Shown here: piece by piece, positions 54,347 to 62,047 of the stretch | How the letters are laid out: each line of letters begins with the position of its first letter | Numbering within the stretch: position 1 is the stretch's first letter | NCBI RefSeq assembly: GCF_900609065.1 | Contig: NZ_UXAU01000024.1 | Span: 1 to 64,000, forward strand | Reading direction: 5' to 3' | Source: Arthrobacter ulcerisalmonis | Lineage (GTDB): Bacteria > Actinomycetota > Actinomycetes > Actinomycetales > Micrococcaceae | Length of the DNA stretch: 64,000 bases | Notes under the pieces: model-generated | Told to the model about the DNA's origin: nothing | Database searches by the model: none | What the model saw: the letters and a program-made list of their open reading frames with translations, nothing else | Made by a program: the position numbers and the translations under genes

Positions 54347-55631
54347 GGGTTAGCGGTCAGAATGTGTGTATGGCGCGGGCGTGTCATCGGGTTCTTCCTG
54401 CCCAGCCTTGTTGGATTCCGTTGCCGTCTTCGTAGCTGAAGGCTGTGTCGTAGAGGGCGGGGGTCCCTGTTTCTGTTGCTGTTGGTTTTGCTTTCTTTTG
54501 GGGTTTCCAGTGGTGTGGTTTCACGAGGTTCTAGGGGTCTTGGGGTGCTTCGGTGTGGTGGTAGAGGTACCAGTCGACAGCGCGGATGGCGTGGTGCTCG
54601 CTGAGGCCGCGGTGGTGGCGTAGCAGTTCTTTGAGTCCGGCGTTGATCCCGCCTTCGAGTGGGCTGGTGGTCCGGGCGATTTGCTGTCCCTCGGTTGCGC
54701 TGGTCAGCCAGGTGAAGAGGTGCCCGGCCTTGACCACGGTAGCGAGGGTTCCCCGCGCTCGTCGCAGGCCCAGATGGGTGTACCACCACGTTTGGGACGG
54801 TCCGATGTGTGAGGGTCTGGCGCCATTGTTCTTCGCGTAGGTCCGGTGCTTCAAAAAGCCCTCCCAGCGGGCCTCCCAGGAAGCGAACTCACCTGACCAT
54901 GCGGCCGCTTGATCAAGATCCGTTATGGGGGTCAGGGCTTTGGCTAGGGCTAGTAATTCCTTGCCGGCATCGAGCTTAGGACGCATCGTCAGGTGTGTGC
55001 GGATGTTCTGCCGGATATGGAACAGGCAGCGCTGAACGCGGGTCTCGGGCCAGTGTTCGCGCAGCGCACTTTCCAGGCCTTTGTGGCCATCGACGACGGC
55101 GACTGCCGGAGCCGGTATCTGTTCCAGGAGCGCAGCCCAGGAGGCGTGTTTTTCCCGGTCGCACCACTGCCAGGCAATGACGTGCTCACCGGTATAGGCG
55201 ACGAGTACGCACCAGCCGTTGAAATAGGTCCCATCAAGCATGATCACCGGGTGGATCTCCCCAGTCGCCACGGCCGTTGGGGCAACGTTCCAACACCACG
55301 CGCTCCGCCGCCGAAAGGTCCGCTCAGAGGCCGCGTGCGCGCCTTGGCGTTGCGTCCCGGTGATCCACGAAATGAAAGCGGAGAACTCGGCCTTCTTCGT
55401 GACATCAACCCGGGACTGCGTGCTCGACGTCCCGCACCTCGTACACCGCCACCTCGTCCGCCCGGCACTGGTCGAACCATTCTTCACAAGCTTCTGAGCA
55501 CATACACCACAACGTGGTCGATTTGATGGAACCCTCACTCCACATGCTTTCAAAGCATGTGCATGCCCCTACAACCCAGACGAACACAGGCAACCAAGCC
55601 AATCCCATACACACATTTTGGCCGCTAACCC
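54347..55631 (-). mobile_element. IS256-family (IS1249-like) insertion sequence
   Basis: The 1285-bp element is complete. Its 27-bp terminal inverted repeats (54347-54373 and 55605-55631) match at 25 positions; both begin GGGTTAGCGG reading inward and end AATGTGTGTATGG. A perfect 8-bp target duplication flanks it. It carries one transposase gene with no passenger gene; the 184 bp between the left end and the transposase stop is T-rich on the plus strand and holds no ORF I can support. It sits between tRNA-Ser(GCT) and an MFS gene. Confidence 0.93.
54531..55553 (-). CDS. IS256-family (IS1249-like) transposase
   Basis: This DDE transposase of 340 residues has an N-terminal zinc ribbon (C15, C18, C37, C40: PRCGVCAQKLVKNG, RWRCTRCG), then the catalytic triad in family context: D107 (IMLDGTYFNGW), D155 (AVVDGHKGL) and E300 (TTSPLEGGIN), with the RCLFHIRQNIRTHLT helix between the second D and E. 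No internal stop or frameshift is seen, so it is probably active. It starts at ATG 55553, with a later GTG five codons in as alternative. Codon use is slightly less GC-extreme than in the host genes. Confidence 0.93.
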   Translation of the reverse strand: MKACGVRVPSNRPRCGVCAQKLVKNGSTSAGRTRWRCTRCGTSSTQSRVDVTKKAEFSAFISWITGTQRQGAHAASERTFRRRSAWCWNVAPTAVATGEIHPVIMLDGTYFNGWCVLVAYTGEHVIAWQWCDREKHASWAALLEQIPAPAVAVVDGHKGLESALREHWPETRVQRCLFHIRQNIRTHLTMRPKLDAGKELLALAKALTPITDLDQAAAWSGEFASWEARWEGFLKHRTYAKNNGARPSHIGPSQTWWYTHLGLRRARGTLATVVKAGHLFTWLTSATEGQQIARTTSPLEGGINAGLKELLRHHRGLSEHHAIRAVDWYLYHHTEAPQDP

Positions 55632-55645
55632 TCCAAAGCGAGCAT

Positions 55646-55704
55646 TCCTAAGCTTGTTCGCAGATCCTAAGCTTGAAGGCTCTGATCTGCGAACAAGCTT
55701 AGGA
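55646..55704 (-). terminator. Long inverted repeat at the end of the MFS gene
   Basis: Perfect 21-bp arms (55646-55666 and 55684-55704) start TCCTAAGCTTG and end CAAGCTTAGGA. The MFS stop codon (TAA at 55699-55701) lies inside the right arm. A third copy of CCTAAGCTTG occupies the loop (55665-55674). It is probably the gene's terminator. Confidence 0.7.
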
Positions 55705-56937
55705 CTCGAGCCGCGGACTCCGCCGACCGAGCGCCAAGATCACGGTGGGGATCAGCGTGAGTGCCACCACGAACGTTCCCACCAGCGCGGGCCCACCGGT
55801 CCCCAACGAGGACGTCAGGGCTACCGCCGCAATGGCTGTGCCCACGGCCGTGCCGGCGTTGAACGCGGAGACCGCCAACGCAGAGCCAAGGGTTGCGGCT
55901 TCACCGGCGAAGCTCACGGACAGGTGGATAAGGACGCTGTTGGCGCTGAGGCCAAACAACCCCAGGAGCAACACCAAACCGCTGGTGAGCCACGGTGCGC
56001 CGGAGGAAACGCTGATGCCCAGGAGCAACACGGTGGTCACGGCCGGGGTGACGATGGTGACAGCACCGGGGTGGGCATCGCCGAGGCGGCTGGCGATCAA
56101 GGTGCCAAGCACCGAACCGACTCCAAACCCCGTCAGTACCAGCGGAACCAGCGCCGCCGTCACCCCCGCCTGGTCAGTGAGGATGGTGGCGATGTAGGTA
56201 TAGGCAGAAAGCACGCCGCCACTTGTTGTGGCGCAGGCGGCCAGCGCCAGCCACAACTTACCGGACCGTAAGCCTGCCAGTTCCTTCCGGATGGAGGCGC
56301 TCTGGTGACCTGCGGCGTCGCGCGGTACCAGCCGTGCCACCAAGACAGCGGCGACGACGGCGGCAACAGCCAACGCCCAGAAGGTACCCCGCCAGCCAAC
56401 CAGCTGAGCCACCATCGCTCCCAGCGGAACGCCGAGGACGGTCGCGAGGGCGCCACCGGCGCCCACCACACCCACGGCTCGGGCGCCTGACGACGGACCT
56501 GCAGCCCGGGTGGCCACCACCGCTGATACTGCCCAAAACGCTCCCGTGGCCAAGGCGCTGACAAAACGCGCCACCAGCAGCACCGTGAAATCGGGGCCCA
56601 GCGCCACCACAACATGGCCCGCCACGAACACCACAAGGGCCAGAATCAGGGTCAGTCGCTTGGAAAGGCGCAGGGTCAGCAATGCCATGACTGGCGCTCC
56701 CACCACCATTCCGATGGCGAAGACAGTAATCAGCAGCCCTGCCTGGGCGACGGTAACGCCGAGGTCACCCGCAATCTGCGGGAGGATGCCTGCAACAACG
56801 AATTCGCTGGTCAGCATCAGGAACGTCCCCAACGCCAAGACGTAGACGACCAGTGGAAGTTTGGGCCTGCCGGCGCGCGAGGGCGGAGTCCTCGCCGCGC
56901 CGGTACCGCTCTGGTTGTGCGTTGCCTGCGTCGGCAT
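55699..56937 (-). CDS. MFS exporter (Cmx/AraJ-type, DHA1)
   Basis: The 412-residue transporter has 12 predicted helices and the drug:H+ antiporter-1 layout: LVVYVLALGTFLMLTSEFVV (helix 1), GLLITVFAIGMVVGAPVMA and motif A-like LRLSKRLTLI, the GVVGAGGALATVLGVPLGA motif C region. The family includes chloramphenicol and sugar-efflux permeases; the substrate here is not predictable. GAGGAG precedes the ATG. The divergent XRE/MmyB-type regulator and shared palindromic region suggest local control. Confidence 0.9.
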   Translation of the reverse strand: MPTQATHNQSGTGAARTPPSRAGRPKLPLVVYVLALGTFLMLTSEFVVAGILPQIAGDLGVTVAQAGLLITVFAIGMVVGAPVMALLTLRLSKRLTLILALVVFVAGHVVVALGPDFTVLLVARFVSALATGAFWAVSAVVATRAAGPSSGARAVGVVGAGGALATVLGVPLGAMVAQLVGWRGTFWALAVAAVVAAVLVARLVPRDAAGHQSASIRKELAGLRSGKLWLALAACATTSGGVLSAYTYIATILTDQAGVTAALVPLVLTGFGVGSVLGTLIASRLGDAHPGAVTIVTPAVTTVLLLGISVSSGAPWLTSGLVLLLGLFGLSANSVLIHLSVSFAGEAATLGSALAVSAFNAGTAVGTAIAAVALTSSLGTGGPALVGTFVVALTLIPTVILALGRRSPRLES

Positions 56938-57005
56938 GCGAATGCTCCTCTAACTGGTGTGGTGGATGATCCCTGAGATCCATTTGAACCCCATTGTGCC
57001 GGAGG

Positions 57006-57048
57006 TAGAAGGCCGCGCTTATCCGGGGTAGTACCTGTACCCCTTCTA
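57006..57048. promoter_or_regulatory. Nested inverted repeats in the MFS/regulator intergenic region
   Basis: TAGAAGG (57006-57012) pairs with CCTTCTA (57042-57048), and inside it GGGGTA (57025-57030) pairs with TACCCC (57038-57043). It is a candidate operator between the divergent genes. GATAAG on the minus strand within it could be the MFS -10. Confidence 0.5.
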
Positions 57049-57130
57049 TCTGCGAGCACGGGAGTTTGCCGCAGGGCCAGCACGCCAGAGGTGAACTAAC
57101 TCAACCTCCTTCCGCCACCCCTACCGGCGT

Positions 57131-57136
57131 TATGGT
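57131..57136 (+). promoter_or_regulatory. Probable -10 box of the XRE regulator (leaderless)
   Basis: TATGGT ends 6 nt before the ATG at 57143. Confidence 0.45.
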
Positions 57137-57142
57137 GAATGA

Positions 57143-58042
57143 ATGGACAATCTGCCAGCCAACCGCGCCGACATCCGTGACTTCCTCGCCAGCCGCCGCG
57201 CCAAGATCCAACCGGAGCAGGTGGGACTGCCCTCCGGGAGCCGACGTCGTGTTCCTGGCCTGCGGCGCGAAGAAGTCGCCGTACTCGCAGGAGTCAGCAC
57301 CGAGTGGTACGCGCGGCTGGAGAAGGGCAACATCAGCGGCGTGTCCGACGACGTCCTGAATGCCGTGGCGCGTGCCCTGAACCTCAGTGATGAAGAGCGC
57401 GCCTACCTCTTCGAACTCGCCCGCGCCGCCCGCCCATCAAAACGGACGGCTACCCGCCGCAAGGACGATGCGGTGGCTGCGCCCATCGGCTGGTTGCTCG
57501 ACTCCATGACCATGTCGGCGGCCTTTGTCCGCAATGGTCGACTCGATGTGATCGCCTCCAACCAACTGGGCCGGGCGCTGCATGCCCTGATGTACGCCAG
57601 CAGTACCACCACTGAACACCGCCACCCGAACTTTGCCCGCTTCCATTTCCTCGATCCTGCGGCCCGGGACTTTTTCGTCGACTGGGAAGGCGGCGCCGCC
57701 GCAACGGCTGCCCTGCTCCGCGCCGAGGCTGGCCGGGAGCCCAACGACAAGGCCCTGCGCGAGCTGGTCGGTGAATTGTCCACCCTCAGCCCCGAATTTT
57801 GCGCGCTGTGGGCCTCGCACGACATCCGGTTCCGGCACGAGGGAGCCAAACGCCTGCAGCACCCGGTGGTGGGCTACCTCGAGCTGACGTACCAGACTCT
57901 CGCGCTGCCCAACATCCCCCGCGCCATCCACGAAATCAGCTCGTACACCGCGGAGCCCGGTTCCGTGCACGAAGGCCAACTCAAACTGCTGGCCAGTTGG
58001 GCGGCCACGACGACGGCGGAATCGGCGACGTCCGCCAGCTGA
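57143..58042 (+). CDS. XRE-family regulator with MmyB-like ligand-binding domain
   Basis: The 299-residue regulator carries an HTH_3-type domain (about 10-95: RRVPGLRREEVAVLAGVSTE, WYARLEKG) and the MmyB-like C-terminal PAS-fold domain that binds fatty-acyl ligands (about 110-285: IGWLLDSMTMSAAFVRNGRL, VIASNQLGRALH, FHFLDPAARDFFVDWE). This family is abundant in actinobacteria and usually controls the adjacent divergent gene, here the MFS exporter. ATG at 57143 has no Shine-Dalgarno. Confidence 0.9.
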   Translation: MDNLPANRADIRDFLASRRAKIQPEQVGLPSGSRRRVPGLRREEVAVLAGVSTEWYARLEKGNISGVSDDVLNAVARALNLSDEERAYLFELARAARPSKRTATRRKDDAVAAPIGWLLDSMTMSAAFVRNGRLDVIASNQLGRALHALMYASSTTTEHRHPNFARFHFLDPAARDFFVDWEGGAAATAALLRAEAGREPNDKALRELVGELSTLSPEFCALWASHDIRFRHEGAKRLQHPVVGYLELTYQTLALPNIPRAIHEISSYTAEPGSVHEGQLKLLASWAATTTAESATSAS

Positions 58043-58126
58043 CCTTCCGCATCTTCCGCTCAGCCCACGCGTCCGGCAGCCGGACGCGGCACCCCGTCAG
58101 CCCGCCAGCGGTGGAAAGATACTCGA

Positions 58127-59617
58127 ATGTCAGCAAGCAATCCACCGGCCGCCGTGCCGGACGTCCAGCAGGCCTGGAACCCACGGCTGGCGCTCCTGGT
58201 GGCCGCCGCGTTTTTCATGGAGTTCCTTGACGGCACCATCCTGGCCACCGCCATCCCCAGTATCTCCGCGGAATTCGGTGTGGCCCCTGCCGACGTCAAC
58301 ATCACCATGACTGCCTACCTACTGACTGTGGCGGTGGGAATCCCCATCAGCGGCTGGCTGGCGGAACGATTTGGGGCCCGCCGCGTGTTCTGTACTGCCT
58401 TGGCAGTTTTCACACTGGCCTCGCTGGCCTGCGCCCTCAGCCCCGACCTGGCCACCCTCACCGTGAGCCGCATCGTCCAAGGCGCAGGTGGCGCCATGAT
58501 GGTTCCTGTTGGCACCGTAGTGGTCCTGCGTGGCACACCCAAATCGGAGCTCCTGCGCGCCACGGCCTTCCTGGTCTGGCCGGGTTTGCTGGCTCCCGTC
58601 CTGGCACCGCTCGTGGGTGGCGCGCTCACCACGTATCTATCGTGGCACTGGATCTTCCTGATGAACCTGCCCCTCGGTGCAGCTGCCTTTATTGCCGCCC
58701 TCCGATTGGTCCCGGTCTCCCCCGGCAACCGCGAGCGCAGGCTCGATTGGCTGGGCATGATTCTCACGACCGTGGGTGTGGGGGCGTTGGTGGTGGGCCT
58801 CGAGCTGACCAACGGCCACTCGGATTCGCCGTGGGCGGCCATCTCTGCCGCCACGGGCGCGGCCGCTTTGATCGGCGCCGTGCTCTGGATGCGCCGGACG
58901 CCGAATCCCTTGTTTGACCTGGACGTTTTCCGCACCCGCACGTTCCGGGCCATGGCCACGGGCGGGTTCATCTACCGGCTCACCATCAACTCGGCGCCGT
59001 TCCTGTTGCCACTCATGTTCCAGACGGGCTTCGGCTGGACCCCGTTGCAGGCCGGCATCATGGTGGCGGCAGTGTTCATTGGTAACATCGGCATCAAACC
59101 GGCCACCACTCCCCTCATCCAGCGCTTTGGCTTCAAGGCAATCCTGGTGTTCGCGTCGCTCGCGGCGGCGGTGACGTTCGTGCTGTGCGCCTTCCTGACT
59201 CCTGACACACCTAATGTCTTGATCTTCGCGTTGCTGGTCTGCAGCGGCGCGTTCCGGTCCATCGGTTTCTCCGCCTACGCCTCGCTGCAGTACGCAGACA
59301 TCGTTCCCGCTCACCTGACGTCGGCCAACACGGTGTCCGCCACTCTCAGCCAACTCGCCACCGGCGCCGGAATCGCCGTGGCGGCCTTGCTGATCCGGTT
59401 GTTCGACGGCGTCTCGGCCTACCCCGCGGACGGCGCCGGAGCGTTTCGCGTGACGTTCTTGATCATGGCGGCGTTGCTGCTGGTCAGCACGGTGGACAGC
59501 GCACTGCTCCCGCGGCACGCAGGTGCAGCGGTCAGCCGCGCGAAACGGGACGCGGCAGCCCACGCCAAAGCTGGCGCGGCCGGCACAACCAGAACAGACA
59601 GCGCTCACAACCCCTAG
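58127..59617 (+). CDS. MFS exporter (DHA2-type)
   Basis: The 496-residue drug:H+ antiporter-2-like transporter has the helix-1 signature FFMEFLDGTILATAIPSI, motif A GWLAERFGARRVF, motif C region LVWPGLLAPVLAPLVGGALT, and about 13-14 helices. The N-terminus is soluble and the C-terminal tail is Ala/Lys-rich. Efflux of antimicrobials or lipids is typical of the family, but the substrate is unknown. The ATG lies 3 nt after GATACT or is preceded by GGTGGAAAG, so initiation may be leaderless or Shine-Dalgarno. It is 85 bp after the XRE gene and could be co-regulated. Confidence 0.9.
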   Translation: MSASNPPAAVPDVQQAWNPRLALLVAAAFFMEFLDGTILATAIPSISAEFGVAPADVNITMTAYLLTVAVGIPISGWLAERFGARRVFCTALAVFTLASLACALSPDLATLTVSRIVQGAGGAMMVPVGTVVVLRGTPKSELLRATAFLVWPGLLAPVLAPLVGGALTTYLSWHWIFLMNLPLGAAAFIAALRLVPVSPGNRERRLDWLGMILTTVGVGALVVGLELTNGHSDSPWAAISAATGAAALIGAVLWMRRTPNPLFDLDVFRTRTFRAMATGGFIYRLTINSAPFLLPLMFQTGFGWTPLQAGIMVAAVFIGNIGIKPATTPLIQRFGFKAILVFASLAAAVTFVLCAFLTPDTPNVLIFALLVCSGAFRSIGFSAYASLQYADIVPAHLTSANTVSATLSQLATGAGIAVAALLIRLFDGVSAYPADGAGAFRVTFLIMAALLLVSTVDSALLPRHAGAAVSRAKRDAAAHAKAGAAGTTRTDSAHNP

Positions 59618-59627
59618 TTGGCGCCGC

Positions 59628-59723
59628 TCAGCCAGCCCGCGCCAGGACCTTGGTACTTCTCAACCAGCTCGCGCCAGGACCAGCGTCCCCCTTAGCCGGC
59701 CTGCGCCAGAACCAAGGGCAAGA
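59628..59723 (-). repeat. 32-bp tandem repeats at the recQ 3' end
   Basis: Three imperfect units start at 59628, 59660 and 59692, exactly 32 bp apart. The first ~21-24 bp of each are conserved. Read on the minus strand each codes VLA(Q/R)AG-stop, ending in TAA in the genuine recQ copy and TGA in the two copies beyond. As 32 is not a multiple of 3, each lies in a different frame. Confidence 0.8.
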
Positions 59724-61896
59724 CGGCCCCTGCACCAGCCTGCAGGAGCGCGCGGCCGGCAACGGTCACCGTCCAACGGCTGTCCACCAGGTCATCGATC
59801 AGCATGACGCTTTGCCCCTGCACGCCTGCGAGTGAGGCGGCGAGTTCAGGCCCCACCACGAGTCGTTCCCACACCCCGGCCAACCGGTAAGCACTGTTGC
59901 CGCCGCGGGACCCGGTGGGGCCACCGTGTGCGAGGTCCAGCTCGCCCAGGTAGGGGATGCGGCCAATGTCAGAGATGCCGCGTGCCAAGGATCCCACCAG
60001 CCGCGGCTTGCTGCGGGAAGGAATGCTGACGATCGCTGCGGGCCGCCCCGCACCGCTCCAGTCCGAAGTGCGGCTGTCTCCTGTCCCCCATTCACGAAGG
60101 ACCTGGACGCAGGCCTGCAACATGGCGGGGTCAACTTCCCGGTCTTCCGCACCAGCAGCGAACAGGCCACGCAAGGCTCCGCCCCAGCCAAGATCGGTCA
60201 ACCGCGCCAAGACGCGTCCTTCCGAGAGTCCTTCGCCAGCCTTGAGCTTTCCCTTCACGGGGACGCCCAGCCGGTCCATGCCGCTGGGCCACTGCAGCCG
60301 AGCCTCCAACGGTCCGCCCGCACGGCTGAGAGTCTGTCCCGCGGCGGAAGTAGCGTCTGCTGCCACGTCCGTAGGGAACCAGCGGCCAGCGCAGTTGTCG
60401 CATTTACCGCAGGCGTGCGCCGTCTCGTCGTCGAGGACTGAGGTGATGTACTCCATCCGGCAACCGGCGGTGTCTTGGTAGATGACCATGGAATCCTGCT
60501 CATCCACCCTGGCCTCGGCAATGCGCTGGTACCGCTCGGCGTCGTAAATCCATGGTTGGCCGGTGGAACGCCACCCGCCGCCGACCCGTTCCACCGCGCC
60601 GTCGACACTCAACACCTTCAGCAGCAGTTCCAGAGGGGTGCGGCGAAGGTCCACCCGTGCTTCCAGTGCCACCGTGGAGACGGCGGCGCCAGCCTCAGCC
60701 AGCGCCGTGAGCACGGCGGCGGCTTTCTCCTCGGATGGCATGGAAGCTGTGGCGAAGTACTGCCAGATGTCCCTGTCCTCAGAACCCGGCAGCAAGAGCA
60801 CGTCAGCGTTTGCAGCCCCACGGCCAGCACGGCCAACCTGCTGGTAGTACGCCACCGGCGAGGATGGTGCGCCTAGGTGCACCACAAACCCGAGATCGGG
60901 CTTGTCGAACCCCATGCCCAGCGCCGAGGTTGCTACCAGGGCTTTGACCTCGTTGTCCTTGAGGAGTTGCTCGGCGCGCTCCCGGTCCGCGGGGTCGGTC
61001 CGCCCGGTGTAGGAGAGGACCTTGTGGCCAGCTTCCGCCAAGAGCCGGGCAGTGTCCTCGGCTGCGGAGACGGTGAGGGTGTAGATGATGCCGCTGCCCG
61101 GAAGCTCGGACAGGTGGGTGAGCAGCCAGCCCAGGCGTTGCCGGGAATCTGGCAGTGAGAGGACGCCCAGGCGAAGCGATTCGCGGCCCAACGCACCGCG
61201 GATAGTCAGGACGCCCGCACCCAACTGCTCTTCGATGTCATGCACCACGCGCGAATTTGCGGTGGCCGTGGTGGCCAAGACCGGAACGGACTGCGGAAGT
61301 TGGGTGATGAGGTCGGCGATCCGGCGGTAGTCAGGACGGAAGTCATGGCCCCAGTCCGAGATGCAGTGTGCCTCATCGATCACCAACAGTCCGGTCCGGC
61401 GGATCAGCTCAGGCAGTTGCGTCTCACGGAAAGCTGGGTTGGTGAGCCGCTCCGGCGAGACCAACAAGACATCCACTTCATCCGCCGCCAACTGTTGGCG
61501 GACAGCATCCCATTCCAGCTGGTTGGCGGAGTTGATGGCAACAGCCTTCACCCCGGCCCGCGCCGCTGCTGCCACCTGGTCCCGCATGAGCGCCAGCAGC
61601 GGCGACACGATCAGGGTTGGCCCGGCACCCCGGCGCCGCAAGAGCAGGGAAGCCACAAAGTACACCGCCGATTTCCCCCAGCCCGTCCGCTGGACCACCA
61701 AAGCCCGCCGGCCGCCGTCGACCAATGCCTCGATGGCTTCAAACTGGCCATCATGGAACGCAGCTTCCGGATGGCCCACCAACTCACGCAGGACGTCCAA
61801 CGCCTGGGCGTGAGTACTGCCTGCAGGCGTCACAGCACCGTCCTGATGGGCGGCGGTGGCAGGGGAAGCGAACGAGGCGTGCTGGTTAGTGACCAT
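59692..61896 (-). CDS. recQ: RecQ-family helicase with C-terminal PRTase-like domain
   Basis: An ATP-dependent 3'-5' DNA helicase of 734 residues acting in repair. Helicase motifs: Walker A TGWGKS (71-76), LIVSPLLALMRDQ (Ia), LLVIDEAHCISDWGHDFRPDY (II plus aromatic loop), VLATTATAN (III), VATSALGMGFDKPDL (V), QQVGRAGRG (VI). A zinc-binding set (CGKCDNCAG) lies in the RecQ-C region. No HRDC is evident. The last ~200 residues instead resemble a phosphoribosyltransferase with VMLIDDLVDSRWT, in which the usual TG of the PRPP loop is SR. The ATG follows GATACT by 6 nt. Confidence 0.9.
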   Translation of the reverse strand: MVTNQHASFASPATAAHQDGAVTPAGSTHAQALDVLRELVGHPEAAFHDGQFEAIEALVDGGRRALVVQRTGWGKSAVYFVASLLLRRRGAGPTLIVSPLLALMRDQVAAAARAGVKAVAINSANQLEWDAVRQQLAADEVDVLLVSPERLTNPAFRETQLPELIRRTGLLVIDEAHCISDWGHDFRPDYRRIADLITQLPQSVPVLATTATANSRVVHDIEEQLGAGVLTIRGALGRESLRLGVLSLPDSRQRLGWLLTHLSELPGSGIIYTLTVSAAEDTARLLAEAGHKVLSYTGRTDPADRERAEQLLKDNEVKALVATSALGMGFDKPDLGFVVHLGAPSSPVAYYQQVGRAGRGAANADVLLLPGSEDRDIWQYFATASMPSEEKAAAVLTALAEAGAAVSTVALEARVDLRRTPLELLLKVLSVDGAVERVGGGWRSTGQPWIYDAERYQRIAEARVDEQDSMVIYQDTAGCRMEYITSVLDDETAHACGKCDNCAGRWFPTDVAADATSAAGQTLSRAGGPLEARLQWPSGMDRLGVPVKGKLKAGEGLSEGRVLARLTDLGWGGALRGLFAAGAEDREVDPAMLQACVQVLREWGTGDSRTSDWSGAGRPAAIVSIPSRSKPRLVGSLARGISDIGRIPYLGELDLAHGGPTGSRGGNSAYRLAGVWERLVVGPELAASLAGVQGQSVMLIDDLVDSRWTVTVAGRALLQAGAGAVLPLVLAQAG

Positions 61897-61902
61897 TGAT
61901 TC

Positions 61903-61908
61903 AGTATC
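61903..61908 (-). promoter_or_regulatory. Possible -10 box of recQ (leaderless)
   Basis: GATACT on the minus strand ends 6 nt before the ATG at 61896. Confidence 0.4.
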
Positions 61909-62034
61909 TCAGCCGGCACTGACACGCAGCAGCGCCGGGTGTTGCCATGTGGAAAACGTCTCACTGCCATATGGCCGGAATCGCAACATTTCCACATAGG
62001 CCTGGCGCAGGACCGGCTGTCCGCCCGCCCCACG

Positions 62035-62040
62035 TAAGAT
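62035..62040 (+). promoter_or_regulatory. Probable -10 box of the phosphohexomutase gene (leaderless)
   Basis: TAAGAT ends 7 nt before the GTG at 62048. Confidence 0.5.
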
Positions 62041-62047
62041 AAAGCCC

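Larger units (their letters stand above)
54339..55639. other. 8-bp target-site duplication around the IS
   Basis: TCCAAAGC occurs at 54339-54346 and again at 55632-55639, immediately outside the two IS ends. Both copies are identical, the 8-bp length expected for IS256-family insertions. Confidence 0.9.

Noticed and set aside
54174..55631. tRNA-integrated genomic island
   Set aside because: The IS next to tRNA-Ser has its own 8-bp duplication and no integrase or repeated tRNA 3' end is seen.
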